Positions 19,494 to 28,012 of a DNA stretch of 28,012 nucleotides are shown here, piece after piece. The notes under the pieces are model-generated. The model was not told the origin of the DNA. It searched no databases and was given only the letters and a program-made list of their open reading frames with translations. The DNA is from Schoenoplectus triqueter (lineage: Eukaryota; Streptophyta; Magnoliopsida; Poales; Cyperaceae): NCBI GenBank assembly GCA_964058805.1, contig CAXKVV010000925.1:1-28012 (forward strand), read 5' to 3'. The translations under genes were made by a program, and so were the position numbers. Each line of letters opens with the position of its first letter. Position 1 is the stretch's first letter.

Positions 19494-22400
19494 ATCTCTT
19501 CTATTAATTAATTAACTAATTAACAAACAGAGCATCTATTTATTACCCCAACTATTGATAATTAATAATGATTAAATGAAGATATGGGTATGCCGTTATG
19601 GGCGGCTGGTGACAGTCTCAGTCTGCAAAGAAGCAACCTTTTTCTTGAAGAAGTAATTCAAGTACATCCATCCAAATTAACAATATTATTTATATCTATT
19701 TTGGGTGTTGTTGCTTTCTATTCACTCTGTATGCATTAACTTGAGAGGAAAAAAAAGGTGCAGACGCCACTTTGCAAGATTCCAGTGTCTGATCTCTTCT
19801 TCTCTCTATCTATACACGTCATGAGCTTATTCTGACATTTTCTCGAAAGAAAAAAGGTTATTCTGACAAGGTGGATTAAAGTACTATTGTAACATTTTTT
19901 TTATCAGGGGGATGCAATTTATTTTTCGTTTTTTAATCTTAATTTTGATGCGAGTACATATGGCGTCTTCATTGAATTTTCCGCCAATAATTATATATGA
20001 AATATTCTGCTATGATTTGATTTATTAATCAACGACAACAATTTTTATTCATCAACCTCTTTTTTTACTCATATAAAAAATGATTTATCTTAATATCCTG
20101 ATACTCAAAATTGAATGATCTAAAATTATTTTGATCCATAACGAAATACCCCATTATATATTTTGATATATATTTTTTTACTCTCTTATTTCAGTAAAAA
20201 GGCAACGTCTCCAACCGTTATCTTATTGATATCAAAAAGAAAAAAAAACTGTTATTTTATTACTTTTTTAGTGGGTTAGACTTTAGTGTCTTAAATTATG
20301 AGAATGGTTTGCACAATCCAAGATCTCCCACTAAGTGTGGTTGATCTTTCTTTCTTTCTTTTCCTTTTTTTCTTTCTTCTCTCTTTTCGCATATGTGGTA
20401 CATTTTAAATTTTCAAAAGAGGGGCACACTACAATTGGCCTTAAATGGTCTAAAGTGGACATTACAATGACATGCAAGAGATCACACCGACATCTACACG
20501 CACAAACAAACACACATTGTTTCTAAAATACATAAAATGGTGATTACTATTTTAAAATTGCCAGAATCAACTCATGAAATGAAGACAAAAGCAAGACCAG
20601 CGAAGGGGGAACATGTGTTATTATAAAAAGATTTGGATTAGAGGTAATGTCATAGTTTATGGAGACAAATCTAAGAGCACTGCCTACTATATAGCAAGCT
20701 CAAAGGCATAAAACCAATTATGTAGCTTCATGCTTGTTTGGATTCCGACAACCCATTTAGTTCGCTATTCCCATTTCACTATTCCTGTTGTTGTTCGTTG
20801 TATTTTGTTTACTCTACATTTGTGTCTATATATAATTCCATAATTTCAATTGTTGTGTAATTATTGCTTTTCCTGTATGCATGGTCACTGTATCTCCATT
20901 TTGATGATTATTCAGAGGGTATCTGTCTATGTCAGGTCAAAACCTACAACTACAAGTTGAGGTCCGAGTTGCATTAGTACAGTTTGAAGGAATCAAAATT
21001 TAGACTGGTAAAAAAAACTTGATATTCAATTTCTCAATATTCTTTAGGCGATTAATTTATGCAATGTGTAGAGAACAAATGCACTAGAATAAAAAAGGCC
21101 CAATTCTCGAATTTAGCCTAAAAGGCCTTGATTTGGAAAGTTAGACCATGGGAGTTGAAAGGACCCAAAAGTTTTGGATCTACGATATATGAAGCTGATA
21201 GATTCAATTTTCAACTGTTGATCTCTGTCAGTATAATGCCAGTACGCATCATGTCATCCTCATGATGATTTTATTGCTGATAAATTCCTTTCTAATGATT
21301 CTATTTGACATATTATGCTTTTAGAAAGAAAATCCAGAAGTTGCCTTTTGAATGTTCTGTGCACTCCAACAATCAATCAATATTTTGCATATTCGTACGC
21401 AAAAATTTTCTTTTTTATATCTTTGGTCGATGCAACTAATTGCAGTAAGTAACTGTGTACATGAAATATGGAGAACAAAACACTAAGCAGTAAGCAGTCA
21501 GCAGTGAAGAGGACATAGCAAATAAATCATCTGTACTTATATAACGCAACAATAACTGGTTATAATGAAGTACAAATCCAAGCCAGTTGCCGCTGAAATT
21601 CTTGCTAGATCTTGAATATTGCACTGCATTGTTTAGTTTTAATCCATTGCCACATAAAGAAAGGCAACCGACCGTGAAATATTGAACTGCAGTGCTGATA
21701 CGATAGGCGAAAGGCATGTCTATAAAGAAGATTCTCATACAGATGCACATTGCTAACAAGGAGACGACTATAACGACCGTTACAATCCCTTTTGCTACCT
21801 GAGTGAGACTGTGGATGTGTTGTCATTGCCTTTTGCATATTCCAGCAAAAATTTTGAAATTGATGGTTAGACAGAAGAAACAAATTCTCATACTGTCACC
21901 AGATGAGTTGTTCTTGTTCCTTTTTGTCTCTCTCTTGAGATGCTACTTGTTTAATTAAGGAAAAAAATGAGAATCGTATTCATGTAGAAATCACAGAATA
22001 TATATTTGGGCTTTTCAAAGAAAGGAAAGAAACATGCACATTATTTGATCCGGCCCAACAAGAAAATGTTTTTCAAAGCCCGTGATGTTCATTTTGTAAA
22101 ATAATAAATCCATAATCCAAGGTGATATCTGATAATAAAGCCCATATAAATAATTCTAGAATCCTACTAACTCTGCCTTCCTTGATTAAAAAATTAGAAT
22201 ACTATCAGGTCCGGACGATTGTCTTGGAAAGGAACACCGAATATTCTCCTCGTTTCCCATAATTTAATTTGTCAAACTAACAGTCCTTAGTAGCACATTC
22301 TTAATGACTAATTTTTTATTTTTCGAAAAAATGTCTATTTATTCAAATTAACCAAAAAAAATAGCATTAAATATTTATATAAGTGAGTTAAATATTAGAT

Positions 22401-23239
22401 ATAAGATTCAAATATTTAGATATAAAATTAAACTATTTAGATATGAGTCTCAGACAATTATATAAGTCATATTTATATAAGGGAGTCAGATATTTATATA
22501 TTATTAGTAAAAATTAGTAAGAGGAGAAAAAGAGTTTTATGTTAAGTCATATTTATGAGAGATAATAATAAACACTATATGGACAGTACGGAGAAACATC
22601 TATAATAGATGAGAGATGAAATTTTTAAAAAACATAAATATTTATATATGTATATCAAATGTCTAGATAGAAAATGACAAACATCATATATAGGGAAATG
22701 TATGTGAAGAAAGAAAAAAAAATCGGAAAATAAAAAAGAATTACATATTTACATATGAGAGGAGTCACTTGACAATGGTTATTTTGATAATCTTCATTTT
22801 ATAGATATATTTTTCTATTTATAGATTGATAGTCCATCAAAATTCATACAACTTCATTATTGTTTGATAGTCTATCAAAAAATCGTTAAATTGAAACCAT
22901 TATAAAATTCATAACATCTTGATAATCTTTGATGAACTAGGAAATAATGATAAAATTATATAAAATTTTAATCACCATCAATAAACAACATATATATAAA
23001 AAGTTTTTCAATTTTTAAGATTTTTTATAATTATATACATTGTCACGAGTCAAAATAACCCATTGTAAAATGGTATGTACGGAAACGCGTGGGATTTCTT
23101 TGTGATGAAGTAGCGGGGATAAAAAAACATTTTCATTAATTTAAGTAGGCCGAAATATTTCTTCATTTTCGAAGTCTGATCATAACAATTGAATTTACTC
23201 TGGTGTGTAGATCTGTCGTCTCAGACTCTCAGGACTCAG
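19494..23239. other. Intergenic DNA right of the MULE
   Basis: The stretch is AT-rich. It contains the inverted repeat copy at 19988-20160, a T/C-rich run at 20348-20390, a plus-strand TATATATAA near 20828 without a recognisable gene after it, and low-complexity DNA at 22290-23040 where TATTTATATAAG-like and TTGATAGTCTATCAAA-like strings recur. The minus frames at 21436-21883 contain a hydrophobic run (IVTVVIVVSLLAMCICM) but resemble no family I know. Confidence 0.6.
19988..20160 (-). repeat. Dispersed repeat, copy B (inverted relative to copy A)
   Basis: The reverse complement contains AAAATAATTTTAGATCATT, TTTTGAGTAT, AGAGGTTGATGA and CGTTGATTAATAAA in the same order and spacing as 11245-11400, apart from small indels. 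It lacks the internal duplication of copy A. Confidence 0.65.
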
Positions 23240-24167
23240 GTGTGCTCTTTCTTCCTTTCTAACATTTTAACTTTATACGTTTTGCTTTTACAAATTTGTG
23301 TAGCGTGGTGCTGATCGTTAGAAATTAGAAAATGTTCTTCTTTTAGAATTTTTTTCTCATTTTTTTTGGTTTTTTTTTTTCCAACTCAAAGTGCGATCTC
23401 AGTCTCACTTTCGTTTCGTATTCTTTGTTAATAGCACTGTGATTCCGTGAACCTTTTCAAACTCAATTGTTAACCTTTTAATTTAATTTATTTCACGGGA
23501 GAAGCACGACATATGAAGTTCCATCCTGGGCGTAAAGCACTTTCATCTTTTATCTTCGTTCACTGTGCTCTCGAGTTGGAATCGAAGAGTATCTTTGTTC
23601 ACTTAAGCTGTTTTCTCGAGTTGGGATGGAATGATATGGAAGAAGCGGAGAGAGAAGGAGACGTGTCAACTCGTAACTTTGAAATCGGAGGTTAACAAAT
23701 TTATGAAAAATGTATAGAATGTCTTCCGTTTAATCTGTCCTCTCATCTTCTAACTTTCATCATTTTCGACTCGAGAGCAAGATGACAATCGGTCAAACAT
23801 CTCCTTCTCTTCTGCTCATCCTTTGTAACTCTTCGTCCCGACTCAGAAGCCCAGCATTATGTAATTGCTTAGAAAATTACCAAGGTTAATTGTGTAAAAA
23901 GGATAAAAGGAAAGGGATTATTCAGAAATAATAGTTTACCAATTCATATTTACTTTCCATCAAACGTTGTGATCTCTGGTGATTATTGATCAGATTGCAT
24001 TAAGCACTCAGATTTCCATGAAAAATCCAACATATATCATAGAATTAACATACATACTAGAGATCCGAAAAATGTGTAACGGGGCCTGAAAAGCCCCTAT
24101 GCCCCTTTGAAAAATTGTTAATTTCCTTGAAAAAACAAACGGGAGTAACATAAAAATTATAATGTAG
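23240..24167 (+). other. Possible 5' UTR intron of the phosphoglycerate-mutase-like gene
   Basis: A donor-like CAG/GTGTGC lies at 23239/23240 and an acceptor-like AATGTAG ends at 24167, two bases before the ATG. The 60-codon frame at 23513-23695 lies inside and resembles nothing. The transcript structure is inferred from splice signals only. Confidence 0.35.
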
Positions 24168-24169
24168 AT

Positions 24170-26938
24170 ATGGAAGGAGGAAGTGCAGATCCAGCAGGTT
24201 TAGCCCTTTATCTTTCTCATCGTTGTAAGAACATTTATTCGGTGAGCCTTCTTTGCTACATTAATAATTAGTTTTTGTTAATCAACGTCTTATTTTATAT
24301 ACCATGGTGGTGACTATATTCCAATTGTTCAATGTAAATATCTCTCATACTGAAAACAAAAACTTGCCAGATAAGGCATGGCCAAGCTTTTCATAATGCA
24401 GCTGGAGAGAAGGATCATGCAGCAAAGTCCCTTCCAGAATTTTTTGATGCTCAACTTACTCCCCTTGGCTAGGATCAGGTTATGATACATGCTTAATATT
24501 ATCAATTAATTATGTTACTCCCTCATGAATGCACAATCTTTCACCCCTTTTCAGTCTTTGCTGGAGCCTTTGTATGGTAGATGAAATTGGGCTGATATTC
24601 ACTAAATTCAGCTACTTTTAAGCTTCCAGCTTAAGTTTTATATGGTTTTTTATTAAATTTTATTCTGTGACAATTCCTTGAAACTTGTAGGTTCATGATC
24701 TGAGAAAGCATGTAAATGCATGTGGGTTGACTAAGAAAGTTGAATTGGTAGTCGTATCCCCACTGTTGAGGTTTCCTATTCGCTTGTAAATCTTGTTTTT
24801 CTTCCTCAAGCGATTTGTTTGCTTATTGATTCAGCAATAGTTTAGTATGACTGAGTTATTTGCGCTTATAGAACAATGCAAACAGAAGCAGGTGTATTTG
24901 GAGGTGAGAAATGCGCAGGCACAACAACTCAAGAAGAGGAGATACCTCTTATGGTAGAAAATGCTGGTAATAGTTTTCACCAAGCCATCTACGCTTCAAA
25001 TTCACCACCTTTTATTGCAGTTGAGTACTGCAGGGAGCGCATAGTATGTGCTAAAGTTTGTTCTCCTTTCTTTTGATGAGCATTTATATATTTGCAAAGA
25101 TATACCTAAAATCTTTCGTATCTGCAGTTAACAACCAACAATATTTTCTTATTTTCTTATTTCAAATAACATCGATCAAACTTTAAATTAAAATCTGAGT
25201 GATTAATGCATGAGTGACCTAAACACATTGAGACTGGAGCTGAGATGACCAAAAATCAAGGCCAACCTGTATCCAAGAGATGTAGAATCTCAAACTATCT
25301 GAATGAAGATTATTGAGAACAGTATGTTGCATTGATATGAAAACAAGTTGATTCCTATACCCAACTGACTGATCCTTGATATGTCCAGTTCCTCATTTTT
25401 CCAATTGAATCAGCCAGCCTGATCTGACTTCCATGCCAAGCTTAAATAACAAGGCCATGGATGACATTAGTTTGCTAACATGCCTTTTAATCCAACCACC
25501 ACAATGTTGATAAACTAAGGTTATTATATATGTTGAGAACTTCAATGGAAATTTGATATGCTCCAATGTAATCCTGATTCCAGGGTAAAAAAATTGACAT
25601 GAAAAAGTTGATCCGATGTAATCCAACACTAACCTTATTGCGCACAACCTGATCCTGATTAATCCACAACATGAGATAACCAGAACCTAATTGACACATT
25701 AGCCAGAACAATCCAGATCCAATTAGCTCTTGAACTCAAAATTGTCCCAAACCCGACTGACTTAACATGCAGGTTGCCCAAAACCAAGTTCGACCTGAAC
25801 ACAATATAACCCTAAATTTGCATATTTTCTATGCATGTTTCTTTGCTATGGTTGGCTGATGAATAACTGTCACAATAATTCAGGGTAGAAACCCATGTGA
25901 CAAGAGGAGAAGCATAACGGAGTATCTGCTCTTTTTCCAGGGATTGATTTTTCTCTGGTATGTTTATTGAAAACTTGAAATCCTTATAATCTTATATTTG
26001 TGAAACATGTTTTCCATGTAATGGCTCCATGTATATATGTCATTGTTTCATTGATAATGTTTCTCCTGTTTGAGTATGCATTCACAGAAAGAAAATGATG
26101 AAGATGTATACTGGAAATCTGATTCAAGAGAAACAGATGAGTAGGTTGCTGCTAGAGGAATCACATTTTTGAAATGGTTGGTTTCTGTTTATATAATTTA
26201 ATTTATTTCACTTTGGACCTGTCATTAGTGAACATATGTTATTTCCATAGAAGTTCATTATCCTATTAATTTATCATTTAAATTTCACTTAAACTCTCCA
26301 AATGTTGTTAAAAGCTTATATGCTTCAGTACTCTGTGTGAGTTGTTACACTAAAAAGGTCCATACTTCTGTGGCAATAATTGAATACAAGTATGCATTCT
26401 AGATTTGCAGATCATGAAAGTAATACTCCTAATTGGCAAATTCAGACTCAAAGAGGCACAAAAACATTTATAGTACAATAGTATTATGCACTTGGAGTCC
26501 CATAATTTAAGATGTTAATTTTGTCAAGTTCAGGCTATGTAGTAGGAAGGAAAAAGAGATAGCAATAGTAACCCATGGTGCATTCCTGTCACAGACATCA
26601 CGCCTGTTTGGAAATGATATGCACCTCTCCATCAAAAGCCATGAAGTTTCTCAGCAGTAAGTTCCCTTATTCAAACCTGATATGTCAGTCATGCATAAAA
26701 ATATTGTGCTGATAATATGTGGTTTATGCATGTGCAGTTTCTCAAATTGTGAGCTTCGATCAATGGTGCTGGTTGATACTAGGTAAGAAATTTATTTTTA
26801 TGTTCCATTGTGCATGCTTGTATGATCCTAACTGAATTGCTTTTATTATTGATTTTTTTTTTATCTTTTGACAGCATGCTTGTGTCTGATGTACCAATTA
26901 CCAACTTCCCTGGTGGAACTGAGAAGATCAATGCATGA
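24170..26938 (+). pseudogene. Phosphoglycerate-mutase-like (histidine phosphatase) gene, 9 exons, disrupted
   Basis: Exons: 24170-24241, 24371-24478, 24691-24770, 24872-25043, 25884-25957, 26088-26176, 26534-26656, 26738-26782, 26875-26938. All junctions have GT/AG and consistent phases. The product resembles plant phosphoglycerate mutase-like proteins (At5g64460 type). Catalytic motifs are kept: RHGQAFHN, VSPLLRTMQT, PPFIAVEYCRE, NPCDKRR and IVTHGAFL. Three lesions break it: TAG at 24470-24472 where the family has Trp (PLGW), a -1 (or +2) frameshift in the T-run near 25931-25935 (LFP-GIDFSL), and TAG at 26142-26144 before VAARG. Introns are retained, so it is a decayed gene copy and not a retrocopy. 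A readthrough or truncated product cannot be excluded; sequencing error at three sites is unlikely. Confidence 0.85.
25044..25883 (+). other. Long intron 4 of the phosphoglycerate-mutase-like pseudogene
   Basis: Between about 25250 and 25800 it has many diverged copies of strings like AACCTGATCC, ATCCAACC and CCCGACTGAC, suggesting an old short tandem repeat. The minus frames at 25393-25711 follow from this composition and are not genes. Confidence 0.5.
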
Positions 26939-27163
26939 CCATCTCTTTAATAAATAGTTCATGCCGAAAAGGATTACTTGTGCTTTGAAAATTAAGAGAA
27001 GAGATATTAGTTGCGTACTAGAGGCCACATAAATTTTCGTCTGGAATGATCTTATTCATTTATTTCCCGAACTTCAAGTTATTTTATCTGATAATTATTC
27101 CAAAAATCATTATCATCATTGATTTTTAATTTTTGAAATGTCTTATCTCTATGATGTTAGAAT

Positions 27164-27216
27164 GGGTTTCATTTCTAGCATACTCTAATTTATTTGGGAT
27201 TAAAAACTTTTATTGT
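27164..27216 (+). repeat. Second copy of the retroposon 3' tail
   Basis: GGGTTTCATTT, then AATTTATTTGGGATTAAA, in the same order and nearly the same spacing as 4380-4423. The (GTT)n end has decayed to TTTTATTG. Confidence 0.5.
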
Positions 27217-27653
27217 TTTATTATTCCGATATATTATTGAAATAAACTTAATTTAAAGAATCGGTTAAAGTTTAGAAAATCTCTACTTCTTTTACATGTT
27301 ATTTTTTTTTCAAAAAAAATATATATCATACATGCACCAATTATTATGCCCCTCTACAATTGCATTTTGCTTCCAGCTTGATTCCCAAATTTTGGTACAT
27401 TTTGATCTCAGGGAAGTAAAAAACGTACCGGAATTTCAGATTAGAAAACTCTTATTTTGTTGGTCCATTGTTGATAGTGCTGTTGGATGATGGCAATCCA
27501 TAAATGTATCATGACAGGATAAGATGATCTAATCATGAGGGCCCAAGAGTTAGGTGAAGTCGTTGGACTAAGCTTTGCAAGGTAGAAAATGTCTTCACCT
27601 ATACACCTTGACCTTGCTACATACCTTTCAGACTCTCTCCTTTCTTGTTTCTA

Positions 27654-27826
27654 AAATAACAAACAAACCTAAATCTTTTTGAAAAGGTGAAATAACAAAC
27701 TATATATTATTGTATATTGCTAGTTGTCTTTTAGTGTTTAGACTAAAAATAACAAACGAACCAAATTTTTTTTGAAAAGGTGAAATAACAAGCTATATAT
27801 TATTGTATATTGCTAGTTGTCTTTTA
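27654..27826 (+). repeat. 93-bp tandem duplication
   Basis: AAATAACAAAC...GAAAAGGTGAAATAACAA...CTATATATTATTGTATATTG and CTAGTTGTCTTTT occur twice with an exact 93-bp offset (27654 and 27747). Only a few bases differ, so the event is recent. Confidence 0.85.
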
Positions 27827-28012
27827 AGTGGGAAAAGTTAGCCACTCACTTGATTTGTTTTCAAAAGATGATATGTATAAAGAAAAGGGTTAAAATATCT
27901 CATTTGTATGTCTCAATCATGTGTCCAAATTTTGAAAGGTAAAATGAAACTTTCCGTTGTGATTTGTAACAATTTTTTTGCGTGCACATGGAAAGTTATG
28001 GTAGTTTTGAGG

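Larger units (their letters stand above)
26939..28012. other. Downstream region to the window edge
   Basis: AT-rich DNA with a diverged retroposon-tail copy at 27164-27216 and a 93-bp tandem duplication at 27654-27826. The 64-codon plus frame at 27296-27490 resembles no family. I see no further gene. Confidence 0.65.

Noticed and set aside
24170..26938. Possibility of a processed retrocopy
   Set aside because: All eight coding introns are present with proper borders, so it is not a retrocopy.

Overview
The window is nuclear DNA of a flowering plant, most likely a dicot. It is AT-rich, its genes carry GT-AG introns, and the recognisable proteins (a TREPH1/WEB-type coiled coil, a WAV3-type vWA protein, a plant phosphoglycerate-mutase-like protein, a MULE transposase and a plant mobile domain protein) are plant families. 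I cannot name the species. There are no prokaryotic operons, CRISPR arrays or viral genes.

Layout. 61-4027 (+) is an intact three-exon gene for a WEB-family coiled-coil protein (654 aa, like Arabidopsis At5g55860/TREPH1). Its first intron holds an antisense LINE remnant. 5272-7687 (-) is an intact two-exon gene for a WAV3-like vWA protein (759 aa) whose zinc finger and MIDAS motif are both non-canonical. These two genes converge. 7688-12301 is promoter and then AT-rich intergenic DNA with small repeats.

12312-19483 is one complete Mutator-like element (MULE) of 7172 bp. It is bounded by a perfect 10-bp target duplication (CCATTTCCCA) and has imperfect terminal inverted repeats starting CAG and ending CTG. 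Each end carries GC-rich palindromes (consensus CGCCACTGNCAGTGGCG) about 6 bp from an outward TATA box. From the left end a MuDR-type transposase reads rightward. From the right end a multi-exon plant mobile domain (PMD) gene reads leftward. The two converge in an AT-rich repeat zone near 15.7-15.87 kb. Both are broken by stops and frameshifts, many of which fit C-to-T or G-to-A changes, so this copy looks non-autonomous now.

19494-24169 is intergenic and holds an inverted copy of a repeat that also lies left of the MULE. 24170-26938 (+) is a nine-exon phosphoglycerate-mutase-like (histidine phosphatase) gene. Its splice sites and catalytic motifs remain, but it has two in-frame stops and a frameshift, so it is a non-processed pseudogene. 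The right edge has a 93-bp tandem duplication and a retroposon-tail remnant.

The host genes show no operon-like cooperation. The only apparent system is the two-gene MULE with its mirror-image promoter and palindrome ends.
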